Assembly: GCA_964460345.1 (NCBI GenBank)
Contig: CAYWRO010000087.1
Coordinates: 1-13,204 of the forward strand
From: CAYWRO01 sp964460345
GTDB lineage: Bacteria; Planctomycetota; Phycisphaerae; Phycisphaerales; UBA1924
Reading direction: 5' to 3'
Length of the DNA: 13,204 nt
The notes below the pieces were generated by a model. It was not told the DNA's origin. It did not search any database and worked only from the letters and a program-made list of their open reading frames with translations. The translations under genes were made by a program, and so were the position numbers. This document shows positions 6,544 to 13,204 of this stretch, one piece after another. Positions within the stretch are counted from its first letter, which is position 1. Every line of letters begins with the position of its first letter.

Positions 6544-7092
6544 TCACATCCCCAGCACCCCCGGCAGTCCCAGGGCCCGGCGGATCAAGAGGATCTGGCC
6601 CGTGTGGCTCATCTCGTGCGACGCGATGAAGGAGGGCATGTGCGCGATTGTCGGGCAGATGTCCGCGAGCCGCGGGTCTCCCGCGGGCCCGAGGAGGCGC
6701 TCATCCGGAAGCGCCTTGAGGTGCGCCGCCAACTCCTCGCGCACGCGCTGAAGGACGTCGACGACCTCCGCGGGGTCGGGGTAGTCCGCCGCGCTGTCGC
6801 TCGGCTGACAGCCGGCGTTGAAGAGGGCCTGGTAGGACGAAGGGACAGCGCGCGACGTCGCGCCCGCCGCGGCGAGAAAGTTCGCATCGACCAGCGCAAT
6901 GTGCCCGATGTTGAACATGATGTGGTTGGCGCCGGGAGCGACCTGGTGCATCCACTGCGCCGACGTCAGGTGCTCGATGACCTTCATCGTCAGCCAGCGC
7001 ATGAGCGTCATCGTGGAGATCGTCTGGTCGCACAGGATTCGCGCGTGCTCGGGGGTCGCAAGCGGCGTCGCCGGTTCGGTTGCGTGTGTCAT
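6544..7092 (-). CDS. DinB-like (DinB_2 type) putative metal-binding protein
   Basis: A 182-residue four-helix-bundle-type protein. The metal-site histidines expected for DinB-like proteins are visible: H64 in NIGHIALVDANF, and H159 and H163 in ASHEMSHTGQILLIRRALGLP. The family includes mycothiol- and bacillithiol-dependent transferases and many uncharacterised stress proteins; the thiol used here is unknown. The ATG at 7092 is chosen although the frame is open to 7170, because AAAGG lies about 8 bases upstream and the extra 26 residues are arginine-rich and would come close to the SRPBCC stop. The gap to the SRPBCC gene is 49 bases and to the downstream RibD_C gene 81 bases. Confidence 0.88.
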   Translation of the reverse strand: MTHATEPATPLATPEHARILCDQTISTMTLMRWLTMKVIEHLTSAQWMHQVAPGANHIMFNIGHIALVDANFLAAAGATSRAVPSSYQALFNAGCQPSDSAADYPDPAEVVDVLQRVREELAAHLKALPDERLLGPAGDPRLADICPTIAHMPSFIASHEMSHTGQILLIRRALGLPGVLGM

Positions 7093-7141
7093 GAGCGTTG
7101 CCTTTCGTTCGAGGTCTGCTGAGGCGGCCGGAGAGTAAGCG

Positions 7142-7609
7142 TCAGCGCCGCCGGGCCTTCTCTTCCGCAATCTCGCGCACGCGATTCAGGCCGTGCTGCC
7201 ACCCTTCCTGCACGCCTTCCATCACCTCGTCGGGGATCAGACCCATCGCCTGGTGGGTCAGCTTCAGACGCGTGCCGTTCCCCTCCTTCGTGAGGCGGTA
7301 CTGGACGAAGTTCGTCGCGGGAAAAGACATGAACATCGGGCCGGACAGTTCCAGCAGCGCCGGCGGCTTGATGACCTGCACGTGCCCCCACAGGTGGCCG
7401 ACACCCTTGCCGAGGTCGCGGTACCAGCGTCCGCCCGGCGCAGCCTCGAGCTTCATCGGAAAGGGCGTGCCGTCGGGCATCTGGCTTCCCGGCCCAAGCT
7501 CTTCCAGAACCGCTTCGAAGGCGATCTCGACGGGCGCGGCGATCTCGATCTCGCGTGTGACGTTCAGCGTGCGGACTTCCTGCTCGGTCTGTGTCGTCGG
7601 CATGGTCAT
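7142..7609 (-). CDS. SRPBCC (START/AHSA1-like) domain protein
   Basis: A 155-residue single-domain protein. LNVTREIEIAAPVEIAFEAVLEELG at 15-39 is the usual first strand and helix of the hydrophobic-cavity SRPBCC fold. GRWYRDLGKGVGHLWGHVQVIKPPALLELSGPMF forms the central sheet, and GNGTRLKLTHQAMGLIPDEVMEGVQEGWQHGLNRVREIAEE the last strand and long C-terminal helix. Such proteins bind hydrophobic ligands. The start codon overlaps the stop of arsR by four bases (ATGA, 7606-7609), so translation of the two is probably coupled. ArsR-SRPBCC pairs are common, and the SRPBCC member is presumed to act on or bind the inducing compound, although that is unproven. Confidence 0.92.
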   Translation of the reverse strand: MTMPTTQTEQEVRTLNVTREIEIAAPVEIAFEAVLEELGPGSQMPDGTPFPMKLEAAPGGRWYRDLGKGVGHLWGHVQVIKPPALLELSGPMFMSFPATNFVQYRLTKEGNGTRLKLTHQAMGLIPDEVMEGVQEGWQHGLNRVREIAEEKARRR

Positions 7610-8004
7610 GACTCCTGGTTGTCAGATGGTGCTTTGCTGCGAGCGGACCGCCCGGGCGCACGCTGCGCCGCATCGGCCTCTCGTTCCGCCCGCTCCTTGA
7701 TGCGCTTGAGTTGATTGTCCCAGAACCGCTCGAACAGCTTCGTCCATTCATGGACGGGCTTGAGCCGCTCCCCGTTCACGCTGTACAAGCGATGCCGCCC
7801 CGATCCCCGCACGTTCACGAGTTCGACCTCCCGCAAAACACGCAGGTGCTTGGAAACCTGCGGCTGGGCCAGGCCCAGCGCCTGCACGATGTCGTTCACC
7901 GGCCGCTCGCCCCCATCCTCCCCCGCCAGAAACTCCAGAATGTCCCGCCGCCGCTCTTCGGCAATCGCGTTGAAAGCGTCGGTGGTTGTGGCGGTTCGGG
8001 CCAT
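7606..8004 (-). CDS. ArsR/SmtB-family transcriptional repressor
   Basis: A 132-residue winged-helix regulator. FNAIAEERRRDILEFLAG at 11-28 is the usual first helix pair, VNDIVQALGLAQPQVSKHLRVLREVELVNVRGSGRHRLYSV at about 36-76 is the helix-turn-helix and wing, and PVHEWTKLFERFWDNQLKRIKE is the dimerisation helix. No cysteine is present, so metal sensing through cysteines, as in classical ArsR or SmtB, is unlikely. This fits the subgroup paired with SRPBCC proteins, thought to sense organic or other stress signals. The tail after 105 is charged and probably disordered. The ATG at 8004 lies beside an AT-rich dyad and TATAAT box. It is the first gene of the - strand cluster and divergent from the gamma-glutamyltransferase gene. 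Confidence 0.94.
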   Translation of the reverse strand: MARTATTTDAFNAIAEERRRDILEFLAGEDGGERPVNDIVQALGLAQPQVSKHLRVLREVELVNVRGSGRHRLYSVNGERLKPVHEWTKLFERFWDNQLKRIKERAEREADAAQRAPGRSARSKAPSDNQES

Positions 8005-8009
8005 GCTCG

Positions 8010-8033
8010 ATTATATACCTTTATCGGCATATA
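8010..8033 (-). promoter_or_regulatory. Putative ArsR operator overlapping the arsR -10 box
   Basis: TATATACC (8012-8019) and GGCATATA (8026-8033) form an inverted repeat with one mismatch around six bases. On the - strand, TATAAT (8015-8010) overlaps its inner edge and lies only five bases before the ATG at 8004. The surroundings are very GC-rich, so this short AT island is conspicuous. A dyad of this size at an ArsR promoter fits autorepression. No convincing -35 hexamer is visible. Confidence 0.6.
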
Positions 8034-8119
8034 TCCAGCCGGCCTCAACGTTCGGGGCAAAAATCTACGGATCTGCCTTCCTGTGGCCCGGAATCGGGGG
8101 GCCCCCAACGATCCGTGTC

Positions 8120-9664
8120 ATGACAGCCCCTCTCGGCGTCGTCTCCAGCGGGCACCCGGCCACCACCGCCGCGGCGGCGGAGGTCCTCCGGGCCGGCGGC
8201 AACGCCTTCGACGCGGCGGTCGCAGGTGGATTCGCGGCGACCGTGGCGGAAAGCGTGCTGACGAGCCTCGGCGGGGGCGGCTTTCTGCTGGCCCGCCCGG
8301 CGTCCGGCCGGGCCACTCTCTTCGACTTCTTCGTGAATACCCCGGGTCTGGGGAGTGGGCCGGCGGGCGAGATGTCTCCCACTGCCAGCAAGGCGAACCT
8401 CGACTTTGCTCCTGTGACCGTCCGGTTTGGCGGGCAGGACCAAATCTTCCACGCGGGACTCGCCGCGGCGGCGACGCCGGGAACGCTTGCCGGTCTGCTG
8501 GCCGCGCATGAGAAGCTCGGACGGCTGGAACTGGACCGGGTGACGGCGCCTGCCGTAAGGCTCGCGCGCGAAGGTGTGGTGGTCAATGACGCGCAGGGCC
8601 ACTTGGTCGAGCTGCTTCCATCGATCCTCACGCGCACCGACGCGGCACGCGCGCTGTACGCGCCCTCCGGTCGCAAGCTCGCCATTGGCGACCTCTACCG
8701 CAACGAGGATCTGGCCGCCTTCATCGCGGGCCTGCCGACGACGGCGGAGCGCTTCTATCACGGCGATCTGGCGGCGCGGATCGCGGCTGACATGGAAGCC
8801 CGGGGCGGCCTGATGACCCAACGCGACCTGGCGGAGTACGCGCCCATCGAGCGCGACCCGCTTGCTTTCAACTGTGGCGGAACTGCGGCGACCGTGCTGA
8901 CCAACCCCGCGCCGAGCGTCGGAGGACGGATGGTGCGGCTGACGCTCGACCTCATGGCAGCAGCGTTGCGCAGCGATGAGCGCGACGAAGCACGCTGCAT
9001 GGTCGCGCTCGCGGCAGCGATGAATGAGGCGGACGCCGTCCGCGCCCGAGGGCTGTCGGATGACGGCACGCTCGGCACAGAGGAATCAATCGAATCGCGT
9101 GATCGCACTCTCCAAGCCACCCGCGGCACGACGCACATCAGCGTGGTCGATCGCGACATGAACGTTGCCTCGATGACGTGCTCCAACGGTGAAGGCTGCG
9201 GCTACATCGTTCCGGGGACGGGCATCATGCTCAACAACATGCTCGGGGAGGAAGACCTGATCGAGACCGGTGCGTGGGACTTTGAGCCCGGCGTGCGGAT
9301 GGCCTCGATGATGGCGCCGACGATCGTGCTCCGGCCGGGCGAGGGTGGTTGCATGCTTGCGCTCGGCAGCGGCGGCAGTAAGCGCATCCGCAGTGCGCTC
9401 GCGCAGGTGATCTCCGGAGTACTCCATTCACGCCTGTCTCTCGGCGAAGCCGTCGACCGGGCGAGAATCCACTGGGAGGATGGCCGTTTGCAGATGGAAC
9501 CGGGCTTGAGCGCCGACGTCGAGGCGGCCCTGCGGGCCCGCTTCGAGGTCAACCGATGGGAGCGGCGGAGCGTCTACTTCGGCGGTGTCAACGCCGCTGC
9601 CTGGCCTGCCGAGGCGGCGGCCGATGCGCGCCGCAGCGGCGCGGCGATGATCGTCCATGCGTGA
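8120..9664 (+). CDS. Gamma-glutamyltransferase family protein (Ntn hydrolase), no signal peptide
   Basis: A 514-residue protein of the gamma-glutamyltransferase superfamily. These enzymes self-cleave before a threonine and transfer or hydrolyse gamma-glutamyl groups. GVVSSGHPATTAAAAEVLRA, GGNAFDAAVAGGFAATVAES and LGGGGFLL open the large subunit. The processing site is ATRG-TTHISVVD, making T337 the predicted nucleophile, followed by N356 and PGTGIMLNNML. RMASMMAPTIV at 393-403 and GSGGSKRI at 416-423 line the active site. The arginine motif (REMAP-like) that holds the glutamyl carboxylate is replaced by FDFFVNTPGLG at 68-78. There is no signal peptide, so it may be cytoplasmic, unlike the periplasmic enzyme of E. 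coli. The frame is open upstream to 7715, but that part overlaps arsR, and family homology begins at the ATG at 8120. Confidence 0.9.
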   Translation: MTAPLGVVSSGHPATTAAAAEVLRAGGNAFDAAVAGGFAATVAESVLTSLGGGGFLLARPASGRATLFDFFVNTPGLGSGPAGEMSPTASKANLDFAPVTVRFGGQDQIFHAGLAAAATPGTLAGLLAAHEKLGRLELDRVTAPAVRLAREGVVVNDAQGHLVELLPSILTRTDAARALYAPSGRKLAIGDLYRNEDLAAFIAGLPTTAERFYHGDLAARIAADMEARGGLMTQRDLAEYAPIERDPLAFNCGGTAATVLTNPAPSVGGRMVRLTLDLMAAALRSDERDEARCMVALAAAMNEADAVRARGLSDDGTLGTEESIESRDRTLQATRGTTHISVVDRDMNVASMTCSNGEGCGYIVPGTGIMLNNMLGEEDLIETGAWDFEPGVRMASMMAPTIVLRPGEGGCMLALGSGGSKRIRSALAQVISGVLHSRLSLGEAVDRARIHWEDGRLQMEPGLSADVEAALRARFEVNRWERRSVYFGGVNAAAWPAEAAADARRSGAAMIVHA

Positions 9665-9665
9665 G

Positions 9666-9688
9666 GCGCAACTCACTTCTCGTTGCGC
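9666..9688. terminator. Candidate hairpin between convergent genes
   Basis: GCGCAAC (9666-9672) and GTTGCGC (9682-9688) form a perfect seven-base-pair stem around a nine-base loop that contains the antiporter stop codon. Only eight bases separate the stops of the two converging genes. No T-run follows, so terminator function is tentative. Confidence 0.35.
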
Positions 9689-11469
9689 TTCTGCTGGTGC
9701 AGGGCGCGCAGCACATCGCGCTGCTCGACGATTCCCATGACCTTCGTCGATGGCCCTGCATCCACGACGGGAACCGACGCCAGGTTCCACGTCCGAAGCT
9801 GGTCGTTGAGTTCATCCAGCGGCATGTCGGCAGGGACGCAGCGCGTATCCGCCGTCGCCAGGTCGGCGGCCGTGACGAGGTCAACCAGGTCCGGATCGTA
9901 GAGAATCTCGCCGATGACGGAGAAGTGAATGACGCCGATCAGGCGGCCGTCCTCATCGACCACGGGAAAGTGGTTGAAGCGCGACTGTTCGACCAGGTGG
10001 AGCACCTCGTCGAAGTTGGAGGAGGCGGGGATCGCGCGGATGTTGGTGCGCATGACGTGCCGCGCCATCAGCACGCCGCCCTCTCCCCTGGCCGCGATGC
10101 GCTTCGTCCGCGAGAGACCGACCGAGCGGGCCAGCGACGCCAGCACGCTCCCGACGGGCCCGCGCCCTTCGCCGCCGCTGCTGGCCGTGCGCCGCAGGAG
10201 CGTGGCCGCCTTCACCTCGCCGGCATGGATGACGACGAGGCGCGTCAGCACGGCCCCGGCGATCTCGAAGACGACGACGGCCCCGAGTAGAACCGTGGCG
10301 AACGTCTCGCCGCGCGCCCCCCAACGCTCCGGCACGAGCGCCGCCAGCCCGACCGCCAGCGACGCCTGGCAGACCATCCCGACGCCGAGGTACTGCGGAA
10401 TGTCCGGCGCGGCCTTTGCCCAGCGTACCCCGATCATCGCGCCCACGACCTTCCCCGTCCCGCGGCAGACGATGTAGGCGACACCGACAAGCCCGAGCTT
10501 CGGCAGGTCTCCCACCTGCAGGGAAAAGCCGCCGAGGGCGAAGAACCCCACGAGGAAGGGCAGCCCGACCGCTCGGGCCGCAGCGCTCAATCGCTCGGGA
10601 TCGGTCGCTGCATTCGTGAAGACGGCGCCCATGCACAGGGCCGAAAGCAGGAAGTCGTGCGCAACGCCGAAGCGCTGCAGGAGAAACCGCTCCGCGCCGG
10701 CCAACACGAGAAGCATCGCCAGCAGGGCGAGCACCGTCTCCGGCGCCTGGAACCGCGCGTGCAGGATCGCGAGGATCACCCCCGCCGCCACCCCAATGAC
10801 GAAGCTGCCCGGCAGTTTCGCCAGAAGGCCGAGCAGCGCTTGTGAACCGGCCAGTCCATCTTCTCCCAGCCACCCTACCCCGCCGAGCAGCAGGAAGCCT
10901 GTGGAGAACGCGACGATGACGAAGATGTTGTTCAGCCCCATCAGCGCGAGGATGGCGTCCGTCACGGGCCCCTTGGCCTCGTACTCGCGCAGCACGAAGA
11001 GCGTGGCGGCGGGCGCGGTCTCCATCGCGGCGATCGCCAGCAGCACGGCCATCGCGGCGATGTGCGTCGCCGGCCAGTCCAGCCCCACGAAGCCCATCGC
11101 CAGCACGCCGACGAGCACGAGCGCTGCCGTCAACGAAGCCTCAACGAGCGAGATCCGCCAGTACCGCCCCCACATCGGCTTGAGATGCCGGATCTCAAAG
11201 ACGCCGCCGATCGCAAAGAGGATGAGCCCGAGCGCGAGCGATTTGACCGCCGCGAGCGGCGCCTTGGCCTCGGCCAGGAAGGACGCCTCCGCGCCCAGGT
11301 TGCGAAAGAGCACGTGGCACGCCGCCCCGGCGACCAGGTATCCGACGACACGCGGCACGCGGATCGCATGAGCGAGCATCCCCCCCGCCACCGCCGCCGC
11401 GAGCAGCACACCGAAGAGCAGCCCGGCGAGCAGCGCCGGATTGGCCGGTCCCGCCATCGCGACAATCAT
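9673..11469 (-). CDS. CPA2-type cation:proton antiporter with C-terminal CBS-domain pair
   Basis: A 598-residue inner-membrane transporter. Residues 1-415 contain about 12 hydrophobic segments in the CPA2 (Kef/NapA) pattern: HAIRVPRVVGYLVAGA at 34-49, the unwound-helix motif ETAPAATLFVLREYEAKGPVTD at 150-171, and FFALGGFSLQVGDL near 309-322. The position after TDAILALMGL, normally an acidic DD or ND-like pair, is N180-N181 here. After a basic linker come two CBS motifs, at about 471-524 (VMRTNIRAIP, HFPVVDEDGRLIGVI) and 533-590 (DTRCVPADMPLDEL, SVPVVD, VMGIVEQRDVLRAL), which usually bind adenine nucleotides and gate transport. No ribosome binding site precedes the ATG at 11469; the ATG at 11457 is an alternative. 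The ion carried cannot be told. Confidence 0.9.
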   Translation of the reverse strand: MIVAMAGPANPALLAGLLFGVLLAAAVAGGMLAHAIRVPRVVGYLVAGAACHVLFRNLGAEASFLAEAKAPLAAVKSLALGLILFAIGGVFEIRHLKPMWGRYWRISLVEASLTAALVLVGVLAMGFVGLDWPATHIAAMAVLLAIAAMETAPAATLFVLREYEAKGPVTDAILALMGLNNIFVIVAFSTGFLLLGGVGWLGEDGLAGSQALLGLLAKLPGSFVIGVAAGVILAILHARFQAPETVLALLAMLLVLAGAERFLLQRFGVAHDFLLSALCMGAVFTNAATDPERLSAAARAVGLPFLVGFFALGGFSLQVGDLPKLGLVGVAYIVCRGTGKVVGAMIGVRWAKAAPDIPQYLGVGMVCQASLAVGLAALVPERWGARGETFATVLLGAVVVFEIAGAVLTRLVVIHAGEVKAATLLRRTASSGGEGRGPVGSVLASLARSVGLSRTKRIAARGEGGVLMARHVMRTNIRAIPASSNFDEVLHLVEQSRFNHFPVVDEDGRLIGVIHFSVIGEILYDPDLVDLVTAADLATADTRCVPADMPLDELNDQLRTWNLASVPVVDAGPSTKVMGIVEQRDVLRALHQQKRNEK

Positions 11470-11477
11470 AAAGGACG

Positions 11478-11520
11478 CCCGCGGCCGGCAGGTCGCGCGC
11501 GGGCCGCTCGCGGCCGCGGG
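11478..11520. repeat. GC-rich inverted repeat just upstream of the antiporter gene
   Basis: CCCGCGGCCG (11478-11487) and CGGCCGCGGG (11511-11520) are perfect reverse complements with a 23-base loop that is itself GC-rich. The near arm lies eight bases upstream of the antiporter ATG at 11469. It could end transcription from the upstream gene or mask translation initiation; no T-run is present. The rest of the 181-base gap (11470-11650) shows no gene. Confidence 0.5.
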
Positions 11521-11650
11521 GCCGTCTGAACGGCGCAGCCATCAGGCGCGCGGTTGGGTCGACTGACAAGATCCTGCAACGCCGGTCACTCCTCCCATGC
11601 GAAAACGCCGGGGAGTGTAACCGCCAACGGACGATTGCGGCAAGCGGGGC

Positions 11651-12493
11651 TCAGCCGGCGCGGCCGCCGCCGGTCTGTTCGCCGCCGCGGGCCAGTACCA
11701 GATCCGGGGCATCGCCGGGCACGACGTAACCCGCCCCGCCGCGTCCGCCGCCGGTCTGTTCGCCGGCCGGAGCCGGTGCGGCGGTGAAGAGGATGGCGGT
11801 GGCGGCGACAACTGCAACGAGCATGGCCTTACGCATCGCGGACTCCAGCACGACACGAATCTCCTTGCGGCTGCGGGACCTCATCTGGTCGACGGTGTTC
11901 TGCGCGACCTTGCCGGCGGCGACGTTCTCGATCAGGGCTTCATCGTCCGCCTCGGCGGCGTCGAGCGCGAGGGCGATGCGGTGGCGTTCACCCTCTTCCG
12001 GCCACGAGGCCGCCAGGCGAGCCCGGGCCCGGGCCGAAACCTTGTCGCGGATCTGGGCGACCAGGTCGCGTAACGCTTCCTGCCGCTCCAGCGGCGCGCT
12101 GGATGAAGAGACCATCGAAAGGCGCTCGCTGCGGCTCAGGCCGGCGAGGTAGCGCGTCTCGGCGGAGCGCCGCCGCCAGTGCTTGCGCGACAGGGCCAGG
12201 TACGCCCAGCGCACGAGCGTGGCGACGCTCGCCTCGAGCCGCTCGATCGCGCCCGCGGGCTCCGGTGAATCGTGAAAGAACGGCCAGCGGCCGCTGCGCT
12301 GCAGCGCCCAGATGCGATCGTCGATCCACGCGGCCATGTCGTCGGGGTTCATGCCGTTGCCGGTGAGCCGCCGCGAAGCGGAGCGGGTGGCCCGCTCGAC
12401 CGCCGGTTGGATGCGCTCGGCGTAAAGCGTCCAGAACTCTTCGTGCTGCTCGGGTGTGAAGCAGGGCTTGTTGCTGCTGGTGCTGTCAGGCAT
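11651..12493 (-). CDS. Sigma-factor-like protein with C-terminal membrane segment and GEQTGGGR tail (unrecognised)
   Basis: I do not recognise this 280-residue protein as a named family. Residues 13-110 resemble a weak ECF sigma-2 region: NPDDMAAWIDDRIWALQRSG in the position of the DPEDLVQEVFLRAW-type motif, then TLVRWAYLALSRKHWRRRS like the end of sigma-2. Residues 140-213 resemble sigma-4, with LIENVAAGKVAQNTVDQMRSRSRKEIR in the place of the recognition helix. One hydrophobic helix follows at about 222-240 (AMLVAVVAATAILFTAAPAP), then a 38-residue tail with GEQTGGGR twice (244-251 and 271-278). The topology would be a cytoplasmic N-terminus with a short periplasmic tail. The ATG at 12493 is chosen for its strong ribosome binding site; it overlaps the end of the TPR gene by eight bases. 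Sigma similarity is inference from motifs. Confidence 0.72.
   Translation of the reverse strand: MPDSTSSNKPCFTPEQHEEFWTLYAERIQPAVERATRSASRRLTGNGMNPDDMAAWIDDRIWALQRSGRWPFFHDSPEPAGAIERLEASVATLVRWAYLALSRKHWRRRSAETRYLAGLSRSERLSMVSSSSAPLERQEALRDLVAQIRDKVSARARARLAASWPEEGERHRIALALDAAEADDEALIENVAAGKVAQNTVDQMRSRSRKEIRVVLESAMRKAMLVAVVAATAILFTAAPAPAGEQTGGGRGGAGYVVPGDAPDLVLARGGEQTGGGRAG
11664..11765. repeat. Two perfect 21-bp direct repeats coding the duplicated tail motif
   Basis: The bases at 11664-11684 and 11745-11765 are identical over 21 positions and centre on CCGCCGGTCTGTTCGCCG. They are 81 bases apart, so both are in the same frame and code the two GEQTGGGR motifs of the sigma-like protein. Confidence 0.85.
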
Positions 12494-13145
12494 GGCGCAC
12501 CTCCTGCCCTTCCTCCCACCGGGCAAAGAGCCGGGCGAGTGCGGGTAAGTCGCGGGCCATCTCCGCCAGTCGCGCTTCGAAGTCCAGGTACGCGGCCAGT
12601 TCGCCGGTCGGCGAGAGCGGCTCGGCTTCCAGCGCTTCGAAAATCCTGTTGGCGTCGTCCTTGAAACCGGCCAGATAGAGCGCCTGCGCGCCGGTCAGCA
12701 GGATCGGCAGGCGATCCGGCGCGACCTCGACCGCGCGGAAAAAGAACTCGACGGCCTCCTGGTAGCGCCCGGCGCGGATGCACCGGTCGCAGAGGTTGCC
12801 CAGCGAGATCTCCAGCCGCCGCGGCGTGTCGGCGTGCTCGATCGCGATGAGTTCGTACTCGATCGCGGCTTCAACTTCGCCCGCCGCGCTCAAAACCAAC
12901 GCCCGCTGGTTCGGGACCGCCCAGCGCGGGTTGGGATGGTCCTCGCCGTCGGTCTCCTCGTAGCGCTGCAGGAGGGCCTCGAGCTGGGCCCGCAGCCCGG
13001 CGACCCGATCCGTCAGCCCCAGGCCGATCGCCTCGTGCAGGTCGTTGCAGCCATCCATGATGGCCGCCTCGATCGGCGAGAGCTCTCCCGGAGTCGGGGA
13101 GGTCACGAGGGTGGTTTCGGACGCAGTTGTCGCAAAAGCCGTCAT
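12486..13145 (-). CDS. TPR-repeat protein
   Basis: A 219-residue soluble, helical protein. Three TPR-like helix pairs can be seen at about residues 76-108 (PNQRALVLSAAGEVEAAIEYELIAI), 113-146 (LGNLCDRCIRAGRYQEAVEFFFRAVEVAPDRL) and 147-178 (LLTGAQALYLAGFKDDANRIFEAL). A low-complexity Thr/Ser N-terminus of about 20 residues precedes them. TPR proteins act as protein-binding scaffolds; no catalytic motif is seen. The ATG at 13145 follows AAGGAGG by about 10 bases; the ATG at 13058 is a weaker alternative. Its end overlaps the start of the sigma-like gene, so the two are probably made together and may interact, for instance with the TPR protein binding the sigma-like part. That pairing is inference from the overlap. 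Confidence 0.8.
   Translation of the reverse strand: MTAFATTASETTLVTSPTPGELSPIEAAIMDGCNDLHEAIGLGLTDRVAGLRAQLEALLQRYEETDGEDHPNPRWAVPNQRALVLSAAGEVEAAIEYELIAIEHADTPRRLEISLGNLCDRCIRAGRYQEAVEFFFRAVEVAPDRLPILLTGAQALYLAGFKDDANRIFEALEAEPLSPTGELAAYLDFEARLAEMARDLPALARLFARWEEGQEVRHA
12499..12505 (-). promoter_or_regulatory. Strong ribosome binding site deciding the sigma-like protein start
   Basis: The - strand reads AGGAGGT five bases before the ATG at 12493. It lies inside the last codons of the TPR gene. This favours 12493 over the in-frame start at 12526 and points to coupled translation. Confidence 0.8.
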
Positions 13146-13181
13146 CGCCTGCCTGCCTCCTTGCGCGAGCGCCGGGGCCGC

Positions 13182-13199
13182 GGCGGCCCGCGGGCCGCC
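13182..13199. repeat. 18-bp perfect GC palindrome at the window edge
   Basis: GGCGGCCCGCGGGCCGCC reads the same on both strands. It lies 37 bases upstream of the TPR gene start. In sequence this GC-rich a palindrome of this length may be chance, and no function is assigned. Confidence 0.6.
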
Positions 13200-13204
13200 C
13201 CCCC

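Noticed and set aside
7715..8119. N-terminal extension of the gamma-glutamyltransferase frame
   Set aside because: It overlaps arsR on the other strand and has no family resemblance; conserved sequence starts right after the ATG at 8120.
13182..13199. Palindrome at the window end as a recombination or attachment site
   Set aside because: It consists only of G and C in a very GC-rich stretch, with no second copy or integrase seen, so chance is a sufficient explanation.

Overview
This is a GC-rich window that I read as chromosome of a free-living Gram-negative-type bacterium. The mix of an ECF42-type sigma factor, a large set of small enzyme-fold families (DUF899, DinB, VOC/PhnB-like, RibD_C, DoxX, SRPBCC) and particular intergenic repeats suggests Planctomycetota or a neighbouring phylum. 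That placement is an impression from gene content, not a test. No rRNA, tRNA, transposase, phage gene or CRISPR array is visible.

Layout. At 1-2261, on the + strand, are the end of a DUF998-like membrane protein, an ECF42-type sigma factor with its TPR-containing C-terminal extension, and a small SPW-repeat membrane protein. From 8004 down to 2353, on the - strand, is an eight-gene cluster: ArsR repressor, SRPBCC protein (4-base overlap with arsR), DinB-like protein, RibD_C/dihydrofolate-reductase-like protein, DUF899 thioredoxin-like protein, PhnB-like VOC protein, DoxX membrane protein and DUF1428 protein. An imperfect AT-rich dyad overlaps a TATAAT box just upstream of the ArsR start and is a plausible operator for at least the first two genes.

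The most unusual DNA lies inside that cluster, in the 1,060-base gap between the VOC and DoxX genes (3231-4290). It holds 22 uninterrupted units of a 21-bp repeat centred on the 8-bp palindrome TTCTAGAA. The array is followed by two copies of a roughly 250-bp element, each with 25-bp inverted-repeat arms. A further 21-bp unit sits at the junction of the two copies, in phase with the array, so the whole block looks like one composite repeat.

From 8120 a gamma-glutamyltransferase-family enzyme without a signal peptide runs on the + strand, divergent from arsR. It converges on a CPA2-type cation/proton antiporter with a C-terminal CBS pair (9673-11469, - strand). Upstream of the antiporter are two overlapping - strand genes: a TPR protein, then a protein that resembles a degenerate ECF sigma factor fused to one membrane segment and a short glycine-rich tail.

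How the parts may work together is inference. The left two thirds look like a cassette of small stress or detoxification proteins under an ECF42 sigma factor and an ArsR repressor. The right end looks like a membrane-tethered regulatory pair upstream of an ion transporter. The 21-bp array with its palindromic elements, and the membrane-tethered sigma-like protein, are the best candidates for something not yet described.
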